From the NCBI GenBank assembly GCA_028829895.1, contig CM054180.1:90831135-90895134 (forward strand): a stretch of 64,000 nucleotides of DNA, written 5' to 3'. Under the pieces are notes generated by a model. The model made no database searches and was not told where the DNA came from. It saw only the letters and a list, made by a program, of their open reading frames with translations. A program made the translations under genes and the position numbers. Positions 48,801 to 60,151 of the stretch are shown in pieces; position 1 is the first letter of the stretch, and each line of letters begins with the position of its first letter. This DNA comes from Sinotaia quadrata (lineage: Eukaryota > Mollusca > Gastropoda > Architaenioglossa > Viviparidae).

Positions 48801-51800
48801 AGAGAAGAGAGAACATAACAAGAATTGAGAAATAGGCCTAACGAAGAGCGCAGCGAGAGCATGAATTTGTAGCAGCCGTCGTAGCAGCGAGGACCGCCGT
48901 GGGAGCGAATCATGACATCGACGGTGTTTTTGTGTATCATCGAACCCCCAGCACAAGGAGAAAGTGACAATAGCTATGTGAGTAGAAAAACACTAATTAG
49001 TGGGGGAATCTCAGAGCACATAAACCTAAAACTTAAAACTAAAGCTTAGAATCGTAATTAATTATAAATCTACATTTATAAGTGAAAAATCATCTTAAGA
49101 TTAATATAAGAAAATGCTGATGTGACTATTTTGAAAAGGACTTGCAAGTTGAATGACATTGTTTAGTTGAATTATTGAATTTCGATAGAGGAGCAATGGC
49201 TCCAGAACTTATAAATAATGACTGCTATTTTATGATAAATAATGCTTAACGTATTTAGAAATAGTACTGCATGAAGAATCTTGAATTTTGTATTTCTTTT
49301 ATTTTATTCATCATTCATCTTTCTTTCTTTCTTTTTTTCCCCCTACCCATGGGTGTTAGTGGATGGCTGACTAACCAACGTGTGAGAGGAAACCCATAGA
49401 TCAATAAATTTGAATTTATACTCTGACATTGAGGCTTTTCCTGTCTATGGTTTTGAAAGAGTGGTTGTGGTCCACTCATACGTTGTCGTCTGTGCTGTCA
49501 ACACTTCACCCTTACCCGTATGCAATCACACATGCAAACATGTCAGCAATATGTAACCTAAATGCAGAATAAAATTTGAGCCAAACAACCATCTTGGTAT
49601 TCTGTGTGAGGATTTGTAATAATATGTATGCAAGTCCTACGTGGCGTCGACTAGCCACCACCCTTATTTCATCAGAGAGAAGGTGGGGTGGCGTCAGCCA
49701 CCATGAGCAGCATTGACAGATAAAAAAGACAACCACAACAACATCAGAACGCCAGGTATCAACAACAGAACAGGGCCCCAAAAGAAAAAGACAACGTCTA
49801 CCTCAACATATCCAACAACAGAGCCAACAATAGCAACAATGACAACAATGGCAATGGCACAATGAACAGAAGTTCATATGCAGTGGGGGTACATTAATCA
49901 CCCCATTGCTGACATTATCCAACTGCTACTTGACCATCTTTACTGGCTGCCAATGCCCGCCTTCATGCATCCCAACAGACAGCCATGATGCCAGCAACAA
50001 CAGCAACAACACCACCACTAGTGAAGAGGCAAGGGAGGGGGGGTTGAACATCCCAGGTGCACATACACATTAGGTACCAACTTGGTGTGTTACTAACTAG
50101 CTGGGGCCCTGTAAGACACCCCTCCCACCTTCCCTCCCACTCAAAGTTTGGGAATGACAATAACAGCTTCCACCACAACTTTAGCCCATGGACTACCAGA
50201 CTAAAGTCAGTCCTTGCTGGCCAGACATGATGTGTAATGGATGAGCAAACTACAACACTACACAACACCACACATAGAACTTTTACCAACCTTCAAAACT
50301 TGCTCCAACCACAGACTCCACAACGTTCAAATCTACATACATGTAATTCAACAGACATGCCACTCAATGACATATGAAACAAAAGAAACCAACAACAACT
50401 GACACCAACACCAAGCAAGCACCAAGACAAAACTACAACAGAAACACCACCGCCAGTGCTCCCTGAATACTCGTGAAGGGAAATGGTCCCACTGGAGCAC
50501 TTTTGATCTGAGTACAAGCCTTTCATTTAATTCACTGGATAAGGTGAAACGTGGCTTATAATATTTCTCCTGCCCTAAAAAGGACTTAGGAGTAGGCAGT
50601 AGTGGTGATGTGACATTTTTGCCTGAAGATTTCCTAGCACAAGTGCACCATCTGTCCATCTTAATTTGGTGATCTGTAGAAAAAAGGGTACGACATGCAA
50701 ATGATGTGTGTGACCTGAGTCCTGTCACGGTAATGTGATTTTGACCATAGTGCATTGTAATTTTTTTGTATCAATTGCAATTGGTTTGCATTCTCCCGCA
50801 TTTTTGAGTAATGCATGCATTATCTGAAAAGGTCATTTACTCCCAATGTAAAAAGGCAAGTCTGTTGTTCCGGTTTGTGATTTTTTTTTTGTCTGCGGAC
50901 GACCAAAAAATATTAAAAAGGTTTCCGATTTTTAGTTTGTGGATGACCAAAATATTAAAACAGTAAAAAAAAACACCTCCAAATTTAAGACTTTTTCAGA
51001 TTATTTTGACATTTTCCATACTTTTCCCAGGCCTGGACATCACATCAACCAACACACAGACAGAACTGGACGTTGACACCACCATCATCGAACTCGAAAG
51101 AGCACTAGTGATCCCTGCTACCTCACCACTACCAGAATCACCATCAAGGTCTACAACAGCATCAACAACAATGACAACCACAACAGACAAGTCAAGAAAA
51201 TATTGCAGAACAGAGCCCCAAAGCTAAAAGACAGCACTCACCACAACTTTCAGATGACAACAACAAAATCAGCCACAACATCCATCACCAACAATGATAG
51301 CAATGGTGGTGGCACACTGAGCAACTGTACATGCAGTGGGGATATTATAATCACCCCATTGCAGATATGATTTAACTGCTGCTGGACCACCTTTACTGGC
51401 TGCCAGCATATGCCATTATACATCCCAACGGATGCGGGGGACAACAACAACAACAATGGCACCAACAACAGCGCCAACAACAGCATCAACACCACTGAGC
51501 AAGAGAGGGGGTCAACAACAGCATCAACACCACTGAGCAAGAGAGGGGGTTGAACATTGCACATACACACTAAGTACAGACTTGGTGTGTTGCTAGCCTG
51601 GGCTCTGTAAAACACCCCCACCTCCTGCCACAACAACAATGATGACAACAATACACAACAGCGCTTTAGTTCACGGAATTCCGGACTAAAGCCTGCCTTT
51701 GCTGACCCAGCACGTATCACAACAGTCGAGCGCACTATGAAATGCTACACTGCACAAACAACAGTGACATGCACAGACACCCACACTCTCCCGGAAATCA

Positions 51801-54800
51801 ACACCAGACTCCACCACAACAAGATATTCATACCTCCACTACCACAAAACAAGCTACAAACTCTCTATACTTCAATATCATAAAGAGAGACAACACCAGG
51901 TATCAGTCACTACAATGAAAATTTCACCCCTGCCCTCTCCAGAAGACAGTGAGGAGAGGAAGATCCCTCAGGAGCAGACCATGACTGAGAACAGATAAAA
52001 AGTCTACTGCGGCTTCTGAGTGGATGTGTCAGTGGGATAAAAATATGGTCAAAATATGATGCAACAACTTTGGACTTGTATTGATTGATTTGGTTACAAA
52101 ATAATGTGATCTATAGACAACATCTTTATTTGATTAACCCCAATATTTACAAGTGTATTTCTTCAAAAATAACAGTTTTGGGCCTCCTTTTTCATTATCT
52201 TTCAATTAATTTTTGTTTCATTTCGATATTCCCATTATTTCATATTTATAAAAGCAAACATCGATTTTGATTTTTTAAAAATTGAGTCAACTTTACAGCT
52301 CACAAAACTGACCCTCCAGTTTTCACAATGAACAACCTTTTTTCGATACCGCTTGTCAAAAATACTACAAACTTTGCAGAAGCAAGAAGAATCTATCCTG
52401 AATCAGAAACAAGAAACAAAATTCAAATATCTTACAATACTCTGACCCCCCATCCTTACCCCCAAAATTGGGGTGGTGCAATTTTTGTATGTACACCGTC
52501 ATAACTCAGGAACCGTTTGTCCGATTCTAACAAAATTTGGATGTTCTACATTTTGTGCATGATATCTACAAGCCTGGATTATGTCACAATTTTCCATAAT
52601 AATTTACAGAGATAATAAAGCTTCACAAGAGCTTAAAATGGCACATTTTTTGTTTGTGGTATCTTGCTTGATGTATTTTGCATACTTTTATACACTGTAC
52701 TAATATTCTCTTCCAATTACTGGACATCAGTTGCAAACTTGTACATTCAAAATTTTCATACTGCATGAGGTTGATCAAGGTCACCCATATTTGCCCAAAA
52801 TGCTTTAAATCTTGGCAATATTACACATCGGGCTATGAACAAATAAAGTAGAATAACGTGTTCTGAGCATGATTCTGAAATTAGTTTGTAAAAATTTACA
52901 ATACTTTAGGAAATATTTGCATATTTATTAGAATAAACATTAATTTCAAAAATTAATAATGTACTCCACCATTTGTACAAGTTTGTAAGTTGAGAAATTT
53001 ATGTACACCAATGCCATACATATCTGTCTAGAAAACAAAAAAGTTATTTCAACAACAAACATACACATAACAATGAAGAAAATACACAATTTTTGTAAAA
53101 TTTCCTTCCATTTAATTTTTCATATTTAAATATAGATCAGAAAGCAACCAAAATTGGCACTCATCAAACTGAATGTATTCCCAAACAGAAAAAAGACAAA
53201 TTTCAAATGTCCTTGTTAATTCTGGAGATATTTTAGCCAACCTCCATTCCCCAAATCAGGATGTGAACATTTTCAAAGTTGTACAATGTCATGAATGGGG
53301 AACCGTTGGTCCAATTGCAACTAAATTCGGGTATGTTGTAGGTATACAGATCCTCTACAAACTTTTAATTATTTGATAAGTATTCTTTGTATTTGTACAT
53401 GGTGTACTTTTGTGTGATCTTAGTTTCATTTAAATAATAAATACAAAATTCTATATACATTTCTAATCATGAATTGCTTAAATCAGTTTAAAATGATTTT
53501 CCAGACCTTTTCCTGAACAATTTAAAAAAAATTCTAAACCTATACTGTGAAAAGTGATTAGCAATGCACTAAATACTGAGGGAAAAAATATTCTGATACA
53601 ATTAATATATAAATTTTAAAAGATATTTAAAGGTAACTTTTAAAATAAAAATTACCTGAAAAATCGTTCAGTTCTTCAAACTGATAGCATCCAAATTAAA
53701 AATATTAAAAATCACAAATTAAAATCACACCTGGTACATTTTATTTACTATATTACATAGTCTAGTATTTGATTGACGTTTAATAAGTTGTTAAATGCAT
53801 GTCAGATTTTACCACCCATCACAAGATTCAAGTGGCATTGTTCTGTTTGTAAAGTACAGGAAAATTGACACTATTGCATTTTGTTTATATGTGCTTGGTT
53901 TTTATTTTTTAATCTATTATCATTTTTGTAAATTAAATTTATTATTACTACAAAGTCGTTTGTTGTCTGAAAATTTGAAGATTGTTAATTTTAACTGCTG
54001 TGATTGTCATTGTTTTCATCTTACCAAGTAATTATTGTCTGAGCCATATGACAAAGAGATAGGGGGTCAAGCCATTATTCATTTTAATTGTTGCATTGGT
54101 ACTGTTGAATGGAGAGATGTTCTCCCCCCCCCCCCATGTATTACTTGAGGGTGTATGAAAGTAAATCTAGATGTATTTTGATAATTCTTCTTAACTTTAT
54201 TTAATAGGTATCCTACCTGACAACCATAGAGCTCACAGGTAGCCAATCAAGCCAAGCCTTAGAATTTCAAAGATTTGTTAACTCTGGTGCAGGAAGTACT
54301 TGAATCTATAGATGCATGCAAATTGCAATGCTAGTAAAACACTTAATAAAGAGAAGAAGGTACACATGAGTTTACTGAAAACATAATAAATAAAGTCTTC
54401 TTATACTGGTGATAGAATACAGTTTATAAACTTTAGTGCCAACCCATGCATTGGAAGATCAAAATTACTTATTAGTAATTATAAAATAATTATGATGTTC
54501 ACATTCCATAGGTTATATGAGTATGTATGCTCTCAATTTTTTTTGTATTATATATACCTGTACTGTAAAATAAAATATACAAATAAGTTTCAATAGTCTA
54601 ACTGAAATCTACTATTTAAAAATTTGCCCAGCCTTTTACCTGTATTAATCACTAAGAAAATATGAAAAGATATAACAAATATTTACAGATATAAATATCT
54701 ATGTTATATATTGCACTTTAAACTTATTATATAAAAGTAAATGAAAAAATTAAGTCAGTAACAATTTTGAAAACCAATGTAACTGAGATGACAGTACTCA

Positions 54801-56796
54801 GTATCAAAAAATAATACTGATTTTTTTCCCCCTAAACAATCATTCTTGGGTTATGACAGTCTCAAGTTATTGGCAATCCGACCAATGTGAATGAGCCCTT
54901 AGGACCCATTAATATTCATTTTTTAAATTTCACTTACATGTACATGAAATTGTAGCAACATCCACTTACTACTGTACAAGGTGAACTAGTTCAGATGCAG
55001 ATTGCCAGTTATCTCAAATGCTAAGGCATAGGAATGTGTTATTTTGGCTGATGTTTAAACGAATGGACAGGAACATTTATGTACAAGTTCTGACTTATGT
55101 CTCAAATCAGGTTATGAATATCCTTAAGAATGAACTAATTTGTAACCCAAGACCCTACTGTACAGATATTTGTTATATCACACTATCAGCAGCAGACATA
55201 TAATTAAATGTGATGTATGTTGTTTTTGTGATTCAAGAGTTGGCACTTTTGGAGTGAATTCCACGTTCTCTCATTACTGAAAGTTGTCAAGATCTTTTGG
55301 CAATTGTAGTTCTGTTGTAAATTGTCCTGTAAACTGTTCTGTCATCTACAAATAAATATATTCCAATGTCATTATTGTTATGTATGTACTCTAAGAACCA
55401 ACTACCAAGGGAGTCTAACACAGTGCCTCATGGTACACCAGAAAGCATTAGTGCAGGAGCTGAACATTTATCACCTACCATTATTTTCTGTATTCATTAA
55501 GTGAAGAAGTATTTATGAATGTTGCTGGAGATACCATAGGTGATTGGTACGTTGAAATTTATTTTAACTGGTTGCACCACCATCATGTTTGGCATTTTGT
55601 GAGGAAATTTACTGAAACAGCCTATTTCTGAATATATGTTGGCAACAATATGGATTAACTGTAATTAATTAAATCCTCTATTGATTCTTTTGAGTGAACA
55701 TATTAAAGAACATTGAACTGTGCATGAAAGTGCATGTTTAACTTGTTTAATTAGATTGTGAGATAATTTAAGCCTGTGTAAATATCTTTGTGGATTATGT
55801 AAATAGATAAGTTTTCTAATTGATTATAAAATTTATTTGTTACTTTACCTTTTTGTGTTGCAATTTACATGTATTGAATATTTGTCATAGTGTTCTAGAC
55901 TGGGGAATATTATATATTCTAGTCAATCAGGTCAATTTAAAGAGGCCCTCAAAGCAACAGAGCTCATTGTAATCACCAGGAATATTATTTCATTCTTGTT
56001 TTGTTATTCATCTGGAGTAGTCACAAAATGTCCTGTTTTACTTAGATTAGAGCACTGCATCTAGTGTCATGCCCTTTAAACTCTGGCTATTGTATGACTC
56101 TTCTCACTCCTTACTATCTTCAGTACTTGTTCTACCCATATCAGTACCACAGTTGTCAGACACCTTCCCCACTATTAGCTGTTGATGTACTAGTTCTACA
56201 TTTACAGTTTTCCCACTTTTTTGTATTGTTTCTTTATGGAGTTGCACTCTTTTGTCCACCAGAAATCTACTTTGGCATAAATACACATATACACTGCCTG
56301 ACAGCAACTGTTCCCCCCAAATTAATTGCAACAGCTAAGCTTCCATTAAGAAATATAACTTTTAGAAGATCTCTTTTTGAGGGAACAACCATGGTATCGA
56401 TGCAAGCGTCTGTTTTAATGATTTAAAAATAGATTGAAAATAATAGATGTAATTTACTGCATCCTATTTAATATTTGATCTTCAAAAATTATCCTTAACA
56501 TATCTCTTATTTAACATTACTAGCTGCAGTTACTTCAAAACATCAGAATTTTGACCACTAATTTGTTTTTCAGTATGATTAGGATAAAATTAAGTTAGTT
56601 TCTTCAGCATATGTACCCAGTATACATTATAATGCATTGGATAGAATAAAAATAATTTCTATTTTCACGTGCCATAAATTTTAGCTGATTACTTATTTTG
56701 TTGTCATGTTATTGATTTATCAATTTCAGTTTCTTTATTAACCACGCCAACAAGACAACAACATGGGAAGACCCTCGAATAGGTGAAAAGCAAAAG
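39804..56796 (+). CDS. WW-domain protein gene, first two coding exons
   Basis: Exon 1 (39804-39877) starts MASTKWYPPLPTGWEARW and breaks after two bases of a codon at GTAGGT. Exon 2 (56730-56796) follows a tttcag acceptor, completes that codon as Phe and reads FFINHANKTTTWEDPR, then IGEKQK to a GTAAGG donor in phase 0. Joined, residues 9-41 form one complete WW domain with W14, W37, P40 and the NH-turn, a type that binds proline-rich (often PPxY) partners. Only 47 residues are seen; no further exon was recognised up to 64000. An N-terminal single WW occurs in several unrelated adaptor and ubiquitin-pathway proteins, so I give no name. Confidence 0.8.
40500..40979. mobile_element. Complete hAT-type MITE with 8-bp target duplication
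   Basis: The ends are inverted: CAGGGGTCGGGAACCTTT at the left and AGGTTCCCGACCCCTG at the right, with 'gagagccat' / 'gctcgcgagccat' blocks just inside. CACTAGAA at 40492-40499 is repeated exactly at 40980-40987. The length is 480 bp with no coding capacity. CAGGGGTCGG ends with 8-bp duplications identify the hAT superfamily, of the Charlie-like kind. Confidence 0.9.
40988..42852. other. Intron 1 stretch without a readable gene
   Basis: No gene seen. 41900-42500 resembles the 3' flank of a transposon ('ggccataacatttgaaccat' type wording recurs, diverged, near 52500 and 53290), but ends or terminal repeats were not found. The overlapping short plus-strand ORFs at 41597-41892 come from a G-rich stretch. 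Confidence 0.4.
46616..47619 (-). other. Intron 1 of the decayed transposase-like gene
   Basis: GT-AG ends with phase 1 on both sides: the codon split between 47620 and 46615 gives Val. It contains a 187-bp tandem duplication. Retention of two introns argues against a processed copy. Confidence 0.6.
46901..47247. repeat. Tandem duplication, period about 187 bp
   Basis: The stretch from 'gtcactagta' (46901) to 'attagaagt' (about 47060) is repeated from 47087 to about 47247. Only a few substitutions and small indels separate the copies, so the duplication is recent. The blocks 'taggcctaattatttaaac' and 'agaagtcaaactatgagtat' are identical in both. Confidence 0.85.
47720..49780. other. Intron 1 stretch, unassigned and partly purine-rich
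   Basis: Open stretches at 47716-48042, 48229-48429 and 48404-48724 (plus) and 48672-48970 (minus) lack recognisable motifs. 48740-48830 is a nearly pure A+G run on the plus strand. CpG content is higher at 48250-48960 than in neighbouring DNA, which suggests an older transposon. I cannot name it. Confidence 0.35.
49740..50340 (+). mobile_element. Unidentified Q-rich coding relic, copy 1
   Basis: The plus strand reads EQGPKRKRQRLPQHIQQQ, then broken Q/W-rich sequence, then QWGYINHPIADIIQLLLDHL and YWLP. This is followed by CAACAACAGC-type repeats and a block around 'gggccctgtaagacacccc' and 'ccagactaaagtcagtcctt'. The same series occurs at 51190-51885. A KRKR basic run suggests a nuclear protein. 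Frames are interrupted. The family is not recognised; the length and dispersed copies point to a transposon. Confidence 0.5.
50341..51189. other. Spacer between the two Q-rich relics
   Basis: It contains 'gactgaaaa'-poor, mixed sequence. An open frame at 51006-51227 reads TQTELDVDTTIIELERALVI, then a Ser/Thr/Pro-rich end. It may be the N-terminal part of copy 2, since it leads into it, but copy 1 lacks a clear counterpart. Confidence 0.3.
51190..51885 (+). mobile_element. Unidentified Q-rich coding relic, copy 2
   Basis: It repeats copy 1 in order: QWGYYNHPIADMI, a stop, LLLDHLYWLPA, a polyglutamine-like stretch (QQQQWHQQQRQQQHQ), then a 90-codon open frame to a TAA at about 51883. That frame includes SGLKPAFADPARITTVERT, YTAQTTVTCTDTHTLPEI and LHHNKIFIPPLPQNKLQTL. 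A short exact duplication ('caacagcatcaacaccactgagcaagagaggggg') lies at 51477-51550. The conserved amino acids between copies indicate that it was once coding. Confidence 0.5.
52480..53375. repeat. Two diverged direct copies of one block
   Basis: 52490-52590 ('gtacaccgtcataactcag', 'gaaccgtttgtccgattctaa', 'aaatttggatgttctaca') matches 53280-53370 ('gtacaatgtcatgaatgg', 'gaaccgttggtccaattgcaa', 'aaattcgggtatgttgta'). The units are about 0.8 kb apart. 52000-54900 is otherwise AT-rich with no readable gene. Confidence 0.5.
53376..55235. other. Intron 1 stretch without recognisable features
   Basis: AT-rich, with a C10 run near 54124 and no coding signal I can support. The ORFs at 53795-54031 and 55018-55203 have biased, intron-like composition. 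Confidence 0.4.
55236..55490 (-). mobile_element. LINE reverse-transcriptase fragment
   Basis: The minus strand stays in one frame for 85 codons, with two internal stops: QKIMVGDKCSAPALMLSGVP, a TGA in place of the usual Gln, GTVLDSLGSWFLEYIHNNND, then IGIYLFVDDRTVYRTI and, after a second stop, QLSVMRERGIH. This is the 'SGVPQGTVLGPLLF..YINDL...LFADD..LYR.I' core of Jockey/CR1-type LINE reverse transcriptases, here with FVDD at the catalytic site. It is broken and isolated. Confidence 0.75.
55504..56729. other. Last part of WW intron 1
   Basis: No exon or named repeat is supportable. An open frame at 56064-56426 (120 codons) is hydrophobic and low in charge and has no motif I can recognise. 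Confidence 0.4.
56730..56796 (+). CDS. WW gene exon 2 (second half of the WW domain)
   Basis: FFFINH...TTTWEDPR, using the split Phe codon. It supplies strands 2-3, the second signature Trp and the binding-surface Pro. The Phe-Phe in place of the usual Tyr-Tyr/Phe is tolerated in known WW domains. Confidence 0.8.
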
Positions 56797-57179
56797 GTAA
56801 GGACCTATATCTTTAAATTGTTGAGCCCACACAGAAATGATTGAAATATAACTTTTTGAGCCCCAATTTTCTCCTCATGAAATGAGGTCTTTTTGGTGAA
56901 ATTCATTTTTGAGGCATAGGATAACTTTTATATTTGCTTTACATTTTTTAATATTAAATATAGCTTGTTAAATACATATCTTTCTATTACAAAAAAAAGA
57001 AAAGAAAAATGAAAATATCTTTCTATTCCAAAAACATAAGAAAAATGAAAATATACTTTATAATGCAAAATTAGTATTGCATAAATTGTTATAATGAATT
57101 ATATGGATATTTTGAAAATGATCAATTTTGCTATATTCACGAAAGCAATATTCAACCATGAGTTGCTTTTTTTAAATGT

Positions 57180-57385
57180 TGCATTTGATTATAAGTATTA
57201 TTGTTTGCTCTCTTTGAGAGTGTCGTGTAGAACATCATGTTCTTCATTTAGTTATAAGCATCATTGCTCGCTCTCTTTGAGAGTATTATGTAGAACATCA
57301 TGTTATTCATTTAGTTATAAGCATCATTGCTCGCTCTCTTTGAGAGTGTTATGTAGAACATCATGTTCTTCATTTAGTTATATAA
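57180..57385 (+). repeat. 63-bp tandem repeat, about 3.2 units
   Basis: The units are spaced exactly 63 bp apart (the 'ctttgagag' element starts at 57212, 57275 and 57338). Each contains 'gctctctttgagagtgt', 'gtagaacatcatgtt' and 'cttcatttagttataag'. Because 63 is a multiple of three, one frame stays open through the array (57094-57402), giving repeated SLRVLCRTSC. The copies are about 95% identical. Confidence 0.9.
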
Positions 57386-57422
57386 AGCCTGGTATTCGCT
57401 GAGAAGTTTGAACATGTAACAT

Positions 57423-57965
57423 CACCCCTTTGTTACTGGTTATGACTATTATTATTATTAATCATCCAGAACTAATTACAAGTGATTGAGAATCTTAATT
57501 TATTTATTAATAATTCTCCCACAAGACCAACATGCCTCTCACATGGCAGATTAAAAGGGTGTTGTAATACTTTACTCACTAATAAGAGACGTTTTACTGT
57601 CATATAATGTTCTGCAGGTGGAAACTTCTTACTAAAGGAGTAATAAAAAATCCATCTTTTTTTATATTTTACAAGCCTCCATCTACCCACTATTACTCCA
57701 AAATAAGTTTTTTTTTTATATGTGCAAGAAGGTTAATAAATTTATGAAATCAACAATCAAATATAAAACATATGAATATAATCAAAAGAGCATTGACATT
57801 TACATTACTTCACAACAATGTTTGATTAACTGCCAGACACTCAATCAGTTTATCCTAGAATAGACATCAGTAGTCAAATTAACACACACACACATTTGTG
57901 GAATTTTAGAGAGATAATTATAATCAATGTACATAACCTTTCAATGATGGCTGTTATGTGTGGAT
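57423..57965 (+). repeat. 'aactaattacaagtgat' repeat, copy R3 (long form)
   Basis: It starts 'cacccctttgttactggtt', as R1 does. It continues through the shared blocks to 'aatcaacaatcaaatata', 'catatgaatataatcaaaag', 'gccagacactcaatcagttt', 'atcctagaatagacatca', 'gagagataattata' and 'caatgtacataacctttc'. The whole series recurs in reverse order at R4. Confidence 0.75.
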
Positions 57966-58332
57966 GTTTCTGGATGAATGACTAACAGCCATATGAGAGT
58001 AACTCCATAGTGTTGAGAATAAATTCTTGTTAAGTCTTTTTCAAGAGTCTAGTTTTCTTGGGTTTGCAAAAGTGTGTAGTATGGTTGATTGTTAGTCCCA
58101 CATTCACAATCACACCTGCATGCTCACACTCACAGACAACCTTCACATTTTACCTTGTACTCAGAATAAAATCCACCCACCCACCCCCACACACAAGAAC
58201 ATAGTGGTGTCTATGTGTGAGAGTTGGTTCATTTTTCATCTTGCCACTGGTGTGTGGTTGGCCTCACTGCTGAACCCCCCAACCCCATCCAGGAGGGAAG
58301 GCTGTGACAGGAAATAGTAATCTACTGTACTA

Positions 58333-58581
58333 GTGTGGCAGGATAAAAAAAACAAGGCTGTCCTTCCATGCAACAAGCTCCCTGACACATTGGACATATT
58401 GTATCAGCCTATTCTGCAGTCACAAGCTCTCTTTGACTATGTGACGGATTCTGACCAAATTCTGTGTCATGAACTCCTAACCCAGTTCTGCAAATTCGAA
58501 AATCAAATTCGAATGAGTTCCTTTGTTAGAGCCTTTCCCGACATACACCAGTATGAGGAAAACAACAGAGAGTTCACCCTA
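58333..58581 (+). mobile_element. Coding tail preceding terminal module copy C
   Basis: This stretch of open frame (start 58333, stop 58690) reads VLPCNKLPDTLDILYQPILQ, ALFDYVTDSDQILCHELLTQ and FCKFENQIRMSSFVRAFP, and runs into the module start. The part from 'tcatgaactcctaaccc' onward matches decayed DNA upstream of copy A, so it belongs to the element. The family is not recognised; position suggests the end of the last ORF of a retroelement. Confidence 0.45.
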
Positions 58582-60151
58582 TGTTATGCAACTTCAGACA
58601 ATAGTCGACTGAGTTCGAATCAACAAGCGTCACCTTGTGATCGATCACGTGATGCATTCATACACTTTGATAAATACACCGACACGCGGTAAAATTCTTC
58701 ACTCACCACCACAGACCGGCCGACACACATTCAGCTCACGAGCACCTTAGTCACCGAATATTTTGCTGAGTCATAAAGGAACATGAAAACTCATTGTCTT
58801 TATGCAGTATTTCTACTATAAGAAGGTAACACGTCTACTTCTTACAATATTATTGCATTTACTATTTGTATTTTTGTATATGAATTTATGTAAGTATTTT
58901 GCGCAGGATTATTACAATTCTCCTCCGAACGTACATGATTAGATAAGAATGACTAAAGCCTAAAAGTTCATTGTATATAGATTAACTGTAACCTTTCAAC
59001 TTTAATTTGTATAAACCTTAATTCTCTTGTGCCGCAGAACGTCTGTGCACGTTGTGAATTTTTATGTAATTCAAATTGTTTTCTTGCATGTAATTTCATT
59101 GTTAAATTGTAAAGTGCTCATGCTTAATTTGGATTATATTTTGTTCTCCTTGTATGAATTCCATTTTTTTTGATGAAGTAAATGTTTGGAAATTCATACG
59201 TTCATGTAATGTTAAAAATAACACACATGTGGATTATATTGTATCTTTTATGAATATAAATATATTGTAAAGGACACGATAGTTGAAGATTTAAACTTTG
59301 CGCATTGTTATCGATCACGTGCTTTGGATTTGCGAATGTAAACGCAAATCACTCACAGGAATTAAATTCTATTCCAGAGCGGATTCTTTTATTCTACGTT
59401 TCTACATATTCTTTGCCACCTTCGTTTCTACGTTGGGTGTATGTTCCTTTGTTCAACCTTGGTCGGGACGATGTTACAAGTACCGGTCCGTCACTGTTGA
59501 TGATACTATGTCCAAGTACATCTCTAGTGTAACTGTCGAGAGAAGATGGGTTACTGAAGCTGTTGACAAGTACAACGCATGTATCGCTTGATATGTGGAA
59601 GGATCAAGTTGACCTTTAGACCACATGTATATCAAGACTCCATCAAGCCAGATGAGTAACTGTTCTGTGCTCCTGATTCAACAGTAGTATCGAGCAAACA
59701 ATTTCTCGTAACATTAACTCTAACGCACTAAATAAGCACTGATACTTTGCCTTAGTTTAGATCTGAAGTTGTGTCTTCGTAGTTGATTGTTATTGTTAAA
59801 TGTTAATTATTAAATTCTTTTTATTTTGTTAAGACCTCTTTCGTAGTGATTTTTATGCATATATAGACCTAATCGTGGTTTGGATGGGGGTTGATTGAGC
59901 TAAATGTAACATTCTGAATGCATAAGGATTTAAGAGAGTTTTAACGGTTTCCAAGCCGGCTATTGTACGCAAGTTTGTCTGTTCGTGGATCTGTTTGTCT
60001 GTACTACAAAGACGCATTTTCATATGAGATGAAAGATAAATTTGAGCAACCAGTCTGTTTAAGGAAGAGAAGAGAAATTAATTTAACTAATAAATTAAAG
60101 TTCTGTAAAATTCCTAAGCAGGGTCTCTAAATAAAAACTGGACACGTAACA
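58582..60151 (+). mobile_element. Terminal module copy C (LTR-like, 1.57 kb)
   Basis: It starts TGTTATGCAACTTCAGAC and ends GGACACGTAACA. TGTTATG and CGTAACA are inverted at six of seven positions, with the TG...CA form of LTRs. Family blocks are present in order: 'cgatcacgtgatgcattcat', 'acgtctgtgcacgtt', 'cagagcggattctttta', 'ggatgggggttgattgag', 'gtacgcaagtttgtctgtt', 'aaccagtctgttta' and 'gcagggtctctaaataaaaa'. CpGs are retained, so it is younger than most repeats here. No target duplication is seen. Confidence 0.65.

Noticed and set aside
47716..48970. Several overlapping ORFs on both strands
   Set aside because: Mutually overlapping, without recognisable motifs or splice logic; probably part of an old repeat.
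56064..56426. 120-codon plus-strand ORF before WW exon 2
   Set aside because: Hydrophobic, low-charge product without motif; it has no phase-compatible splice sites to the WW exons.
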